A stretch of DNA of 64,000 nt from Eleusine coracana subsp. coracana (taxonomy: Eukaryota; Streptophyta; Magnoliopsida; Poales; Poaceae): contig CM064426.1 in assembly GCA_032690845.1 (NCBI GenBank), forward strand, positions 75,814,403 through 75,878,402, given 5' to 3'. Made by a program: the position numbers and the translations under genes. The first letter of the stretch is position 1. Each line of letters opens with the position of its first letter. The notes below the pieces were generated by a model. The model saw nothing but the letters and a program-made list of their open reading frames with translations. It had not been told where the DNA came from and searched no databases. Of this stretch, positions 43,375 through 54,652 are shown in pieces.

Positions 43375-44918
43375 TGAAGCATCTAGGCCCGCTTTAGTGT
43401 TTTGGTAATTAATGACGACCCTTATTTTTGGCTAACTACGTTGTTGAGATAATTGTGGTTGTAGTCATAATAAGGAATGGAATGATGGACGAAGTGATAT
43501 ACATATGGATGGCTCAAGGCAAAGGTATCTTGATAGGGTTTTTCTGTTTTGCCGGTCACAAGGAGATTAGAGTTGAGTGACCGGATTATAGGTTAAATGC
43601 CGTACTATCAAGAGGGGTCGATGAGATGACCTTGAGTATCCATGGTTGCCAAAAATGCTCAAAGCCTATCGTTGTGAGTGGTTCGTTGAGAGACAGCTAA
43701 GGGATATAGAAAGGAGGGCTGGCAGAACGCTCCTGGCGGTCTGACCGTGGGGATCCACGGTCTGACCGTAGGTGCCTCCCAGAGACGGCCAGAGAAGTTG
43801 GTCCTCGGGTGGCTCGGGTGGTGGCCCGACGGTCTGACCGTTGAGATCCACGGTCTGACCGTGGGTGCTCCCCTAGAGACGGCCAGAGGATTGAGTTCTC
43901 TGGTGGCTCGGGAGATGGCCCAACGGTCTGACCGTCCCAAGCCACGGTCTGACCGCCGTCACATGTCTGGTGTCGACAGAGAAGCTGATCTCGGGTGAAA
44001 ACTAAAAGTGTCCCAATGGTCTGACCGTGTGGGATGTCGGTCTGACCGTCCGGCTCGTGTCAGAACAAGTTTGAAAGTCAAACTAGCCGTTGGGTTGTAC
44101 GACGGTCCGACCGTGTGGAGTCACGGTCAGACCGTCCAGCGCACAGAAAGCTGTAACGGCTAGTTTTCAAAGAATGGCCTATTTATAGCCCCTCTATGCC
44201 GTGCATAGAGGGGAGGTTGGCCATTTGAAAAGTATTGTACACCCTTTGGAGCCTATTCCTCTCTCACACAAAGTCCTAGTGGAAAGATTGCAAGTGTGTG
44301 AGTGTGAGTGCCCTAAACTTGAGTGAATTGAGCATTGTGGCACTTGGGATCCTCAAGCAAGCGTCATCGACTTGTTACTCTTGGAGGTTGTCCCCTCCTA
44401 GACGGCTTGGAGGAGTCAAATCCGTGAGCCCTTCAAGAAGTGTGTGAAGGAGGCCCGGACTCTTGTGAGAGGTGCGGTGCTCGCCTCGCCGGAGTGGTGA
44501 AGAGCAACCCTAGTGGAATCGAGGTTTGGAGAGGTTCAAGGTATTGATTGTGTTATATCTCAAGTTGTTCTTTGTGAGCACTTCTTGGTGGTGGAGAAGT
44601 GGATACTTGAGGAGAGTAGCATATCATACGCTTGAATCCACCTCAACGTGGATTAGGGGTGATCGGCAAATCACCGATACCACGGGAAAATATTCTTTGT
44701 CTCTTGTCATGTTGTTCTTTTGTTATTTACATACTAGAAGTTGCATGATGTATGTCATCTAGGATTGTCAACCTACTTTAGTTCAAACCTAGGTTTAGTT
44801 GTCTTGTGCTTGCTTTTATCCAATTGTCTTTGAATTCCGCAATTAGTCGGATAGTTAGCTTTTAATTTATTAATTCGGCTATTCACCCCCCCTCTAGTCG
44901 GGGTCCTTCGATCCTACA
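43375..44918 (+). repeat. 3' long terminal repeat
   Basis: 1,544 bp; about 16 differences by eye from the 5' LTR, including one 1-bp insertion near 43872. The palindrome array is at 43737-44134 with the same spacing. Copy 7 has lost its first C here instead of its last G. Confidence 0.95.
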
Positions 44919-44923
44919 CCTTT

Positions 44924-45400
44924 CTAGCAGCAGGGCCTTTGATTCGGTGGAGGAGCAGCAGGGCCTTTGATTCAGTCGGCGTTGCTACGAGCTTCCTCCT
45001 TGATGCAGCGTCGGGCTGGAGCAGGTCGGCGCGAAACACTGCAGCGCGGCGCAGGTCGGGGTAGGACGGGCAGGGCGGAGCAGGGCGGCGCAGCTTGGTG
45101 AAGGACGAGGCGGGACGGAGCAGGGCCGTGCGGGTCGGTGCAGGATGAGGCAGGACGGAGCAGGCCGGTGCAGGACGGGGCAGCGCGACGCGGGTCGGTG
45201 CAGGACGAGGCAGGGAGGAAGGCGGGGCAGATCCGCAGGGGCCAGGGCGGCGCAGGGCAGATCCGCGGTGGCCAGGGCCGCACGGGGCAAGATTGGCGAC
45301 GGGCGGCGACTAGGGATGGCGACGACGGGCGGCGACTAGGGATGGCGGCGACGGGCGGCGTCTAGGGTTGGATGTGCTCGGGACTCGGGAGAAGAACTGC
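44924..45400. repeat. GC-rich degenerate tandem repeats in the right arm of the PIF/Harbinger element
   Basis: Units of about 20-30 bp built on GGTGCAGGACGAGGCAGG and GCGGCGACTAGGGATGGCG. They produce open frames on both strands without domain content. They occupy the original upstream region of the Myb-like gene. Confidence 0.75.
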
Positions 45401-45682
45401 AAGCTCGGGCGAAGAGACGACGCGAGGAAGGGGAAGAAAAGAAAACGCGAACCGTTTTCTGTGTAAAGAGTGGCATTTGCGGATAATTTCATCAGAACTC
45501 CGAGTCTACATTCGTTTGGCCGAAACCTGGAGTTGGTTTTGAGATGCTCTGAAGAAATGAACTAGGGCTCCAACAAATCTTCAGAGTTGGGCTGCTCTCA
45601 AATTTCCTGGAGTTGTGGTGTTTGGCTGGTTTTGGGCTGCTCTGGACTGGAGCTGGGCTCCAGAGCCATGCCAAACACCCCC

Positions 45683-46257
45683 TTAATGCAATGAGTTGAA
45701 ATGAGAAGATGAGCAATTTTTTAGGTACGTAAAGTCTATTACGGAAGCACGAGCGCACGACCCATCGTCCTCGGCTTGGCGTGACCTCACCCTAGGTTGG
45801 CCTAGGAAGAAGGAACAAGCATCGCGGTACACGGTGAGGCGGGGCGAGTGGTGCGTCATAGCGGTGAGTGGCGGTTATTACCGATGGTGATTTGGCACGA
45901 CATGGAAGCGGTGGCGGTTATCGCCAGCAAGGCGGTGCCATGCAAGGTTGATGGTGGAGCGCCGTGCTTAGGGGGGGCGGGGGGTTGCCGGGACGCTGTT
46001 GTTCCGACGGACGTAGAAGGCTCGAAGGGGGGGGGTCGGTGATCGGCTCCACGGTGGAACGCAACGGTCGCAGCTGACAGGTCGCACAACAAAAGCGGTG
46101 CACGACATGCGGGGCAGACCTGGGCGGTTGGAACGAGCGCGATGTGACGGGCGAGGACAGGGTTGCGCATTCGTTAGGTGCGTGCAATATGTACGGACGC
46201 GTAGGACTTTGCTGATATTGTAGGATTTATAATGTGGGGGGCTTCTACAAAATAAAG
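45683..46257. other. Intergenic, no gene seen
   Basis: GC-rich in 45830-46150, with G-runs near 45970 and 46030; open frames on both strands lack domains. Confidence 0.4.
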
Positions 46258-46812
46258 AGAAAATTTCTTAGTGGACATAATTTTTTTACATTTTCTTATT
46301 GGTCATAAAAAAATTTCAACTTCCCTAGTGACCATTGGATTGATTTTTTTTTCTTATTGGTTATCATAGTGTTAAAGTTAGAGAAGAAAAGTTATTTTTA
46401 CCCTTAGCAGCATCTTACTGGTCAATGATCCTTATTAACCATGAAATTAGAAACAATATCAATTAATACCTAATTTGTAAATATGAACATCATGATAATG
46501 TATTTTTGAAATTTTTTATAATAACAATGTGTATTTTTTACATTAGTAAAATATTGTTTTTACTAAAAACCTAAACTAGATACTCATGTTTTGTTCATAT
46601 TAACAAATTATATTAGCTAAATTATATGATTAATAAGGAATGTTAGTATAAAAATATGGTTTGGGGTAAAAGTGTCTTTTTTCTCCAACTTTAACAATAG
46701 GATAGTCAATAAGACAAAAAAATAATCTAATGGCTACTATAAAAGTTACAAAGTTTTGATGATCAATAAGAAAGAAAATTCTGATGGCCACAAAAAAATT
46801 TCCATCAAAATG
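46258..46812. mobile_element. Foldback-type element with long inverted arms
   Basis: The left arm (46258-46440) with CTTATTGGTTATCATAGTGT and AAAGTTAGAGAAGAAAAG is an imperfect inverted copy of the right arm (about 46630-46812). The 555-bp AT-rich unit looks like a long-TIR MITE, possibly Mutator-like. A related single arm lies at 57855-58060. No clear 9-bp target duplication was found. Confidence 0.7.
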
Positions 46813-47016
46813 AACGAGCAGCCTGCCACAGTCGATTTCGATTGTGGGAGCCCATCGATCGGTTGTCGGGGCCGAGGAGCACGTTAACACTACCACCCCA
46901 AAGGGCTGGGGGACCAGATTCGTTCTCGCTTTGCTCCAGCTAACAGCCCCAGGCCCCACTCCCCAGCCCACACGCGACTTTCGTCCTACAAGGAGGGAAG
47001 AGGCTTCGAGGAATCC

Positions 47017-47096
47017 AGAACATTCCGCCCGTGCACCTGCAACCTGGGCCCACACGTCAGAGGGAACCGGATTTCGTGCAGCTCCTAGAACATTCA
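47017..47096 (+). promoter_or_regulatory. Two heat-shock-element cores upstream of the Hsp110 gene
   Basis: AGAACATTCC (47017-47026) and AGAACATTCA (47087-47096) each contain the inverted GAAnnTTC core bound by heat-shock factors. They are exactly 70 bp apart and 60-140 bp upstream of a TATA-like ATATAT (47157-47162). Confidence 0.6.
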
Positions 47097-47156
47097 CGGC
47101 CACACCACGGCACGGCGCATCGCACCAGATCAGGTTTGCCTCCCCTTCCCGACTCA

Positions 47157-47672
47157 TATATCACCGCCTCCCCACTTCTCCCGAAAGAGCTGCGACGACG
47201 ACGACGACGACGACGCGAGAAGCTGAGGCGCGGTCGCTGCTAGGAGCGGGCTTCCAGAAGCTTCCACGGCCTCGGCCAACTAGCAGCGGGTACGATCCGA
47301 TCCCTTCCTCTTTCCAGTGTACGATTGGTTCGATGCCGATCTCGGTGTTGCGATTGCGCCCGTCGTGAAGTTTGGGCATGCGATTCTTTTATCACGAGTT
47401 CTTAAAGAGTTTTGTGAGTTCTGGAACCGCGTCTTTCGGATTTCGCGTACGTTCTGGTGGTGGATAGGCTACGATTTCGTCCTTTCGGGTTCCGAAGGTT
47501 GGGCTTGGTTTCAAGGTTTTAGATCTGGGTTTGCGATTTTTTTTAAGGATAGATTTTGTTGATTCCCGGGGTTGTTTTCATGCTTAATTTATGAAGCTTT
47601 GATGTTGACACGCTGAGATTTTCTGTGATTTAGCTGGCGCGTCTAAGCCATTGATTTCGTTACTGCGTGCAG
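47157..47672 (+). other. Core promoter, 5' UTR exon and 5' UTR intron of Hsp110
   Basis: ATATAT at 47157-47162 fits a TATA box. A leader with a (GAC)n-like run near 47190-47215 ends at a donor GTACGA (47290). The acceptor CTGCGTGCAG ends at 47672, leaving a 57-bp leader before the ATG at 47730. The intron is 383 bp. Confidence 0.6.
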
Positions 47673-47729
47673 GGTTTGATTGTGATCTAGATCTAAGCGT
47701 AGCGGCAGGGAGCTAACGGTGAATTGAAG

Positions 47730-50700
47730 ATGAGCGTGGTGGGGTTCGATCTCGGCAATGAAAGCTGCATTGTTGCCGTTGCGCGGCAGCGTGGCATCGA
47801 TGTGGTCCTCAACGAGGAGTCGAAGCGAGAGACCCCTGCCATCGTCTGCTTCGGGGACAAGCAGCGTTTCATCGGCACGGCTGGTGCCGCGTCCTCCACC
47901 ATGAACCCCAAGAACTCCATCTCCCAGATCAAGCGCCTGCTTGGTCGTAAGTTCGCTGACCCTGAGCTGCAGCGTGATATGACCTCCTTCCCCTTCCGTG
48001 TCACGGAGGGTCCGGATGGATTCCCGCTCGTACATGTGCGGTTTCTGGGTGAGGAGCGGACGTTCACCCCCACGCAGCTGCTTGCTATGGTGCTCTCCAA
48101 TTTGAAGGGCATTGCTGAGGGCAATCTGAATGCTGCAGTTGTTGACTGTTGCATCGGTATCCCAGTGTACTTCACTGATCTGCAGCGTAGGGCTGTTCTT
48201 GATGCGGCCACTATTGCTGGCCTCCGGCCATTGCGGTTATTCCATGAGACAACAGCCACGGCGCTGGCTTATGGTATATACAAGACCGATCTCCCGGAGA
48301 ATGGCCAGCTGAATGTCGCATTTGTTGACGTTGGTCATGCCAGCATGCAGGTCAGCATAGTTGGCTACAAGAAAGGGCAGCTCAAGATGCTATCCCATGC
48401 ATATGACCGGTCCCTCGGCGGGAGGGACTTTGATGAGGCTCTATTTAAACACTTTGCGGCCAAGTTCAAAGAGGAGTACAAGATTGACGTGTACCAGAAT
48501 GCCCGCGCATGTCTTAGGTTGCGTGTGGCATGTGAAAAACTTAAGAAGGTGCTGAGTGCCAATCCAGAGGCTCCTCTGAACATTGAGTGCTTGATGGATG
48601 AGAAGGATGTGCGGGGATTTATTAAGAGGGAGGAGTTTGAACAGATCAGCGCTCCAGTAATAGAACGTGTGAAAGGGCCCTTGGAAAAGGCTCTGACTGA
48701 AGCTGGCTTGACAGCTGAAGATGTGCATTTTGTTGAAGTTGTTGGATCAGGCTCTCGTGTTCCTGCTATAATCAAGATAATTACTGAATTTTTCGGTAAG
48801 GAACCAAGGAGGACAATGAATGCTAGTGAGTGTGTGGCGAGGGGATGTGCTCTTCAATGTGCCATCCTCAGCCCCACTTTCAAAGTGCGGGAATTTCAGG
48901 TATCAACTCATCAGCTTCTTTATGTTTAATTTTCGTTTTTAGCTACATAATTTTTTTATTGTAGTGCTCTATGTTTAATTGTTGATAGTATTGTGCACCG
49001 CAACAATTGCATGCCGCATTATCCAAAATTTTAAATTTTTGGCCTTCTAGACTAAGTAGAACAAATAGGCCACACATTTTTCTTGTGTGGAAAATAGATG
49101 TCTATCTACCCTTTGATATACTTCAGGCTTGGTTGAGCATATGGTCCTTGGTATCTAATACACACTTCTTCCAGTTAAGCTTGTACTTCTTTCTTTTTCA
49201 TTGGGTGGGGAATGAAGCCATAATTCTTCCTCTTAGGGTACTTAACCTAAATCCTGATTGGTTCTTGGTATCTAATACACACTTCTTCCAGCTAAGCTTG
49301 TACTTCTTCTTTTTCATTGGGTGGGGAATGAAGCTTGAGACAATCAATGGAAATGTTCTTGCTGCTCTAAATACATTAAGATTGATCAGATGAAACAAAC
49401 CCTGGTACTCTTCTGAGAAAGTACTAAATTAGTCATTGGGCAGATGAAGTAATTTTCACTCATCACATGTAAACGCTGAAAGTGGTAAAAACGCCCTGTT
49501 CAGGACTGTTGTGATGTTCTCAGTCTTGTGCCTTGATATTACATTATTTTGTGTTATCACCTATGTTACTGTCAGTGTTTTCCTAAATGGTTCTAAATGG
49601 CTGTCTAAACGGGTTTAAATGTTAGATGGAGGGTACTCTTATTGACCTAACTGGTCTGTTTAAATTGAAAATTGGCTAAACGATGGGTCGCCGACTGTTT
49701 ACTGTTTACTTTTCAGGAAAACACTGGTTGGTGTATTTTTTGTAGACCCATCTGTTTGAACTCTTTCTTGTGCAAAAATATTTGAGTACTAAGTTTATGA
49801 TATATCTGCTCATCTTGCCTTGTACACTTAGTTATGATACTGACTTGATATTTTGCAGGTCAATGAGGGGTTTCCTTTCTCAATTGCTTTGTCATGGAAG
49901 CCTGATTCCCAGAACAATACACCACATCAAACTGTTGTATTCCCAAAGGGGAATCCAATTCCTAGCGTTAAAGCTCTGACTTTCTATAGATTGAATACAT
50001 TTGAAGTTGATGTTCTGTATGTCGATACGGTTGACGCGCAACTTGCTCAAAAAATAAGCACATACACTGTAAGCAACTTTGTTCAGATTTTTTGTGTTAA
50101 TACATTAATAGGCTTGATGGGTTTAATAATTTCTGATGTGCTATTTACTGAACTCTTCAGATCGGCCCTTTCCAACCCAGCAAAGGTGAGAAGGCTAAAT
50201 TGAAAGTTAAAGTCCGTCTGAACATCCATGGGATAGTCACAGTTGATTCAGCAATGGTAATATTGCAACTTTGAGCATTCACACACCCTGTTATAAAATG
50301 TGTTAAGTGTCTTTCTGACCTTATGCTATGCAATTTTTGCTTGCAGATGCTGGAGGACGAGGATGTGGAAGTTCCGGTCTCCTCCACAACCGAGGTTCCG
50401 AAAGATACTACAAAGATGGAAACAGATGATTCCCCAAGTGAACCTCCTTCTGGAACTGATGTGAATATGCAGGACCCTAAAAGCACAGAAACAACTGAGG
50501 GTGCTACTGCGGCAGAAAATGGAGCGCAAGATACTGAGGAGAAATCTGTTCCGATGGACACTGATGCAAAGGTATCATCTGCTTGGACACACTTTGCGAG
50601 TGGCATTTTCTTCTTTTTGATGATGTGATGAGTGTCACATATCCAGTAGTTGATTAAGATCTGCATATGTTATTTAACAAAATATCATAGTGAGATCATT

Positions 50701-52169
50701 GAGTTTTATGCTATAATAGGGTGATATTACTGTTTTTCAAGAAAAAAAAGGTGATATTACCCTAGTGCAAGAATTCTTGATTTCGGCTTTTTCGTATCGG
50801 TATATACATTCCTGTTCTGTTCACCTGTCTGATGAAACTGTCATATTTATATTGTCTGTGCATATTAAGAGATTATTATTAGTTTTATACATTTGAATCA
50901 ACGTGTTTTAGGTTGAGCCTTCCAAAAAGAAAGTGAAGAAAACCAATGTTCCAGTACATGAGTTGGTCTATGGTGCATTGGAGGCTGCAGAGTTACAGAA
51001 AGCCGTTGAGAAAGAGTACGAGATGGCTCTTCAGGACAGAGTGATGGAAGACACCAAGGAGAAGAAAAATGCTGTTGAGGCTTATGTTTATGACATGCGT
51101 AACAAGGTATGTTAAGATGCACACTTGATGATTTTCTGTAGACTTAAACTACTTTAGCAGTATCTAATCTTGTGCTTTCATGTATTTAGCTCTATGACAA
51201 GTACAGCGATTTTGTCATGCCTGAGGAGAAGGACGGGCTGATTGCTAAGCTTCAGGAAGTTGAGGATTGGCTATATGAAGATGGTGAGGATGAGACCAAG
51301 GGAGTCTATATTGCTAAGCTGGAAGAACTTAAAAAGGTTGGCTTTTTTACTGCACTGCTCCTACTAATGTTCTGCTCTTGCATATTGTGGTAATGGATTA
51401 CTAACTTTTTTTTCCCCCCAAATGTAGATTGGTGATCCTATCGAGGCACGTTATAAGGAGTGGACGGAAAGAGGCTCTGCTATTGACCAACTAGTATACT
51501 GCATCAACAGTTTTAGAGAGGCAGCTTTGTCTAATGACCAGAAGTTTGATCACATTGAGATATCAGAGAAACAAAAGGTAGGCAGGGTGATGTTTACAAT
51601 TTTTGTTATTTGCAGTAGCTTCATGCCATTGCTAGGCAAGAAAATGTTTTAGTGATGCGCATATCTGCTGTTGTTGATCTGTGCATTCAGTTGCCTTGCA
51701 TATGCTGTAGAAGAAGCTAAGCCTTTAAATCTGTGTGTATACACAGGTCATCAATGAGTGCTCCGAAGCAGAAAATTGGCTGAGAGAGAAAAGGCAGCAG
51801 CAGGATGCTCTACCGAAGTATGCTAATCCTGTGCTGCATGTATCTGATATAAAGAAGAAAGCTGAAACACTTGACAGGTTTGTTACAATGTTAACATCCA
51901 CGTCAATCTGATTTGTCTTTTTGTTAGGGCAAATGGTTCTGAAATCTTGTTTTTGTAGGTTCTGCAAACCGATCATGACAAAACCAAAGCCGGCACCGAA
52001 GCCACAGACCCCACCACCGCAGGCTGAAACCCCACCACAGGAGCCTCAAACTCAAGAGCAGCCACAAAATGATGCTGCTGCAGGTGGTGAGCCCACGAGT
52101 GAGGACGGTGCTCAGGAGCCTGCTGGCGAGCAAATGGAGACGGACAAGCCTGACAATTCTGAGTCTTAA
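47730..52169 (+). CDS. HSP110: Heat shock protein 110 (HSP70-14/15 type, cytosolic Hsp70 superfamily)
   Basis: Nine coding exons (47730-48899, 49859-50068, 50161-50256, 50347-50571, 50912-51106, 51190-51336, 51428-51577, 51747-51877, 51959-52169) keep one frame and give 844 residues. The first exon carries the whole ATPase domain: VGFDLGNESC at the start, HETTATALAYGIY, FVDVGHASMQ and VEVVGSGSRVPAI. The divergence from canonical Hsp70 phosphate motifs (GFDLGN for GIDLGT) marks the Hsp110 branch. A beta-sandwich region follows, then an acidic METDD-rich loop (exon 5), a helical domain (VHELVYGALEAAELQKAVEKEYEM..) and a P/Q-rich tail with METDKPDNSES and no ER signal. Hsp110 proteins act as nucleotide exchange factors for cytosolic Hsp70 and as holdases in protein disaggregation. 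The first exon starts at ATG 47730; an upstream in-frame TTG is not used. Confidence 0.96.
49147..49334 (+). repeat. Duplicated 72-bp segment in the first Hsp110 coding intron
   Basis: CTTGGTATCTAATACACACT.. through ..GGGGAATGAAGC occurs at 49147-49218 and 49264-49334 with two differences. It lies within the 959-bp intron between 48900 and 49858. Confidence 0.9.
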
Positions 52170-52743
52170 GCATAAATTGCGATGTCAATTTGCATGATCA
52201 GTTGAGCTCTCCCGTGGTTATGTTTGGTAGGTGATAAGTTAGGCCCTACGGTCCTCCATACTTTTTCACGGTGGGGATTTGAACCTTGAAATGAGTTGTG
52301 TGTGTCTTGCCTGTCCGGACTGAAATCGAATAGAAATGCTCTCCTATGATGGAAATGTACCATTGGTCGGTAGCTTGGAACGTCCAAAGTTTTTGTCTAA
52401 AAGGTACATCTGTACCACAATATTCATTGTATTATTTCTATGTTGATTTTCTCCGTTAATCAGATACTGCCTTCAAGTAGATACTTTATGTGAAGTGCTC
52501 TTTACATGGAACAGATGGATTTATTATTGGAGGCTCTAGAAAAGGCTATGGTTTCTCCTATCTGTTGATTTCTATGGATACTAATTACTTTTTCCTCTTT
52601 TCTTATCCTGTGTTCTCATGCCAGGCAATTAAGACTCTGCTCATGCCAGGCTGTTATTAAGACCCTGTAAAGTTGGTCAGATTTTGAAACTAAAGTTAGG
52701 TAGATCTGTCATTTCGTGGAATCTTTTGTAGTGTTTAGAACTA

Positions 52744-52953
52744 TACTTTCCGTCTTAAAATATTTGACACTTTAGCTAATTTTAAATGTTTTAAAATAAT
52801 TATCATTCTCATTTTCTAATATAACTTTCTCTCTTTTTAATATATTACTATCTCTATCTCTCTTCTTCTTATTTTCTGTGTATCTAACTTTTTTTACTTC
52901 TTATTAATTATCGTGCTTAAGTTTAAAACATCAATTATTTTGCAACGGAGGGA
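52744..52953. mobile_element. Stowaway-like MITE
   Basis: The left end CTTTCCGTCTTAAAATATTTG and the right end ATTTTGCAACGGAGGGAG are imperfectly inverted, with the CGGAGGGAG word of Stowaway. TA precedes the left end; the right TA is not intact. Confidence 0.6.
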
Positions 52954-53745
52954 GTGGTAGTGGTTTATGATGGGAGAAGCTTCCTGCGAGCAAGAAATGG
53001 CGTTTCTAGCAGGAAACTTCTTTCAGACTGAAGTAATGGAGAATGTAGCAGTCGCGTCAGATAGTAACGTTTTCCACTGCAATTTTGAAGCAGCCTCAGA
53101 AAGATACTTATCGGCACCAGGACGCCGGACAAGCACGTTTCCCCGGCAGCATGAAAGCTGACTGCGTACCGGCGTAGACCCTGAACGTTCAAACTAACAA
53201 CACCGAGAAGAGAAGCTTCGTTCCCCTGCGTTCTTCTGTGTCTTTGAACATACTAAAGCAGGTGAAATTTCCTTACAGACAGCAGGGTGCGAAAGAGAGC
53301 GTTTTCTCTTGTGTTTCCCATGGCTCGAGTAGGGAAATCCTTTCAACTTGTATAACACCTGGACGGGAAAGTAGTCGTCACTAGGTTTGAAAACGGTAAA
53401 GAAAATCCATAAACTACCGAAGATCATTTTAAAAGAACAAAAAAAGAATGATTATGTGAAATTGTTGAAAAACAGAAATACATTTGATAGAGCATTTTTT
53501 AGATTGAATGGGTGGTATATTGTATTTGTCATTTGAATACTACAAGAGTTGCCTTCGTTACCGTAACCAGTTCAAACCCGAACAAACCTTACCAGTGTAA
53601 TTCCGACACCCATGGAGCAAACTCCCTCTTGGTTGTAGTTGCATAATAGTTAGTAGTTTTTACCTACGTCATGTGCATTGCTTGCCATCTTTTGGAACTA
53701 TTAATATTTCTTATATCATGTCATTCTAGTTTATTGTGTCAACTA

Positions 53746-53965
53746 CTACCTCCGGACTTAATTTGTTCATGTTGATTAGTACAAATTTGCACTAGCCAAT
53801 ATCAACAAAAGAAAACTGGAGGAAGTACTTATTTTGGTTGTGATATGACAGTTCTTTTGTGGTCATTTAAGCTTATGTCATACTCATTTTGGTTGTGCAA
53901 AATAAAGTGTATGAATGTGTCAACTTAAGCAGATGATATAATGTACTCTACATTGCCGGAGGGAG
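53746..53965. mobile_element. Stowaway-like MITE
   Basis: CTACCTCCGG at the left and CCGGAGGGAG at the right are inverted with one mismatch. TA flanks both sides (53744-53745 and 53966-53967). 220 bp, AT-rich. Confidence 0.7.
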
Positions 53966-54381
53966 TAGTTGATAGTTTCGATCATGATTATTGATTTTCC
54001 ATCGATATTGCCATATTTTCGTATTGGTAATTTTGTTTTTGATTTTCACATTACTGATTAGAAAATATAATGAGAAATGATAATTTCCATCGTTTTCATC
54101 TCTAGTCGTCACATTAGACTCTACATTGTCAGCCCACGGCAGACACGCGCTCTTTAGCCCGTGCATTGCATCAACCGAACATTCCAGCTGGGCCAAACGC
54201 ACTCAGTAGTACTGTAGTACTTGGCTACAACGAGACAAGGATAAAAAGGAATCTCTATTTCTTCAGCACTAAAAAAAAAAACTGTCGAAAAACCAATGAA
54301 TCGGGAGAGATTACATCAACTACACCCTAGGCTAAAACATCTTTACACGATCCAAGGTGCCTGCGGAGGTCGCCACTCCGT

Positions 54382-54492
54382 TCAGTGCACGAGGTAGGTG
54401 ATGGCGAGTGCGGCGGCCATGAGCACGTACGCCACCGCCTGGTCCACCACCCTCCCGTCCACCCGCGCCGCCGCCTTCGCCGATGAATCCAT
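54382..54492 (-). CDS. 36-residue microprotein resembling the C-terminus of arabinogalactan peptides
   Basis: On the minus strand a 37-codon frame starts at the first ATG after a TATA box (54646-54652). It reads MDSSAKAAARVDGR, then VVDQAVAYVLMAAALAITYL and VH. The segment D-G-x-x-(V/I)-D-Q-x-(V/I)-A-Y-x-L-M followed by a hydrophobic run and TYL(V/I)H is that of plant arabinogalactan peptides (DUF1070/AGP16-20 type), where it forms the GPI-anchor signal. Here the N-terminal secretion signal and the Pro-rich core are absent, so the product may be a single-pass tail-anchored membrane microprotein. A longer open frame on the same strand (54332-54862) is rejected because it begins upstream of the TATA box and has no domain. 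Small size makes the gene easy to overlook. Confidence 0.7.
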   Translation of the reverse strand: MDSSAKAAARVDGRVVDQAVAYVLMAAALAITYLVH

Positions 54493-54645
54493 CCCTTTCC
54501 CTGTGGCTATACGCACCGCTCAAACGGACGGGGCAGGCAAAGCGAGGCGATGCTAATCGGGGTGCTTCTCTTCTGCTGCTGCCGCTGCCGTGTTTGATCG
54601 CTGCTGCTGGATTTCGATCTGAGACTAAGATCTGTGTATGGGCTA

Positions 54646-54652
54646 ATTTATA
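54646..54652 (-). promoter_or_regulatory. TATA box of the microprotein gene
   Basis: The minus strand reads GGGTATAAATTAGCCC. With a 30-bp offset transcription starts near 54617. No ATG occurs between there and 54492. Confidence 0.7.

Larger units (their letters stand above)
32660..44918 (+). mobile_element. Complete Sirevirus-lineage Copia LTR retrotransposon
   Basis: The element is 12,259 bp with TG..CA LTRs at 32660-34202 and 43375-44918 and a perfect 5-bp target duplication CCTTT (32655-32659 and 44919-44923). Order: 5' LTR, PBS, gag, pol (protease, integrase, reverse transcriptase, RNase H, as in Copia), env-like third ORF, several polypurine tracts, 3' LTR. Large size, a long gag with zinc knuckles, the extra ORF after pol and repeated AGGGGGAG motifs are hallmarks of the Sirevirus branch. 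By eye the LTRs differ at about 16 positions, so the insertion is recent. It is inserted in a PIF/Harbinger transposon, in opposite orientation to that element's genes. Confidence 0.95.
29723..45682 (-). mobile_element. PIF/Harbinger DNA transposon, split by a Copia retrotransposon
   Basis: The left terminus GGGCGTGTTTGGCATGGCTC and the complement of the right terminus (GGGGGTGTTTGGCATGGCTC) form a terminal inverted repeat with one mismatch in 22 bp. TTA flanks both ends (29720-29722 and 45683-45685), the typical target duplication. Without the retrotransposon and its 5-bp duplication the element is about 3.7 kb. It holds the two genes expected of an autonomous element, both read leftward: a Myb/SANT-like protein (31563-32518) and a DDE transposase (30034-31340). 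The right arm (44924-45682) is GC-rich with tandem repeats. The insertion lies 142 bp upstream of the Myb-like gene's ATG, separating it from its original upstream region. Confidence 0.92.
52170..54381. other. Intergenic region with two MITEs
   Basis: The first about 300 bp are presumably the 3' UTR of Hsp110. Apart from the MITEs listed separately I see only short open frames with no domains. Nothing suggests an RNA gene. Confidence 0.5.

Noticed and set aside
50571..50628. Hsp110 exon 5 extension to a stop at 50628
   Set aside because: The open frame continues past a consensus donor at 50572; splicing to 50912 restores the conserved helical domain.
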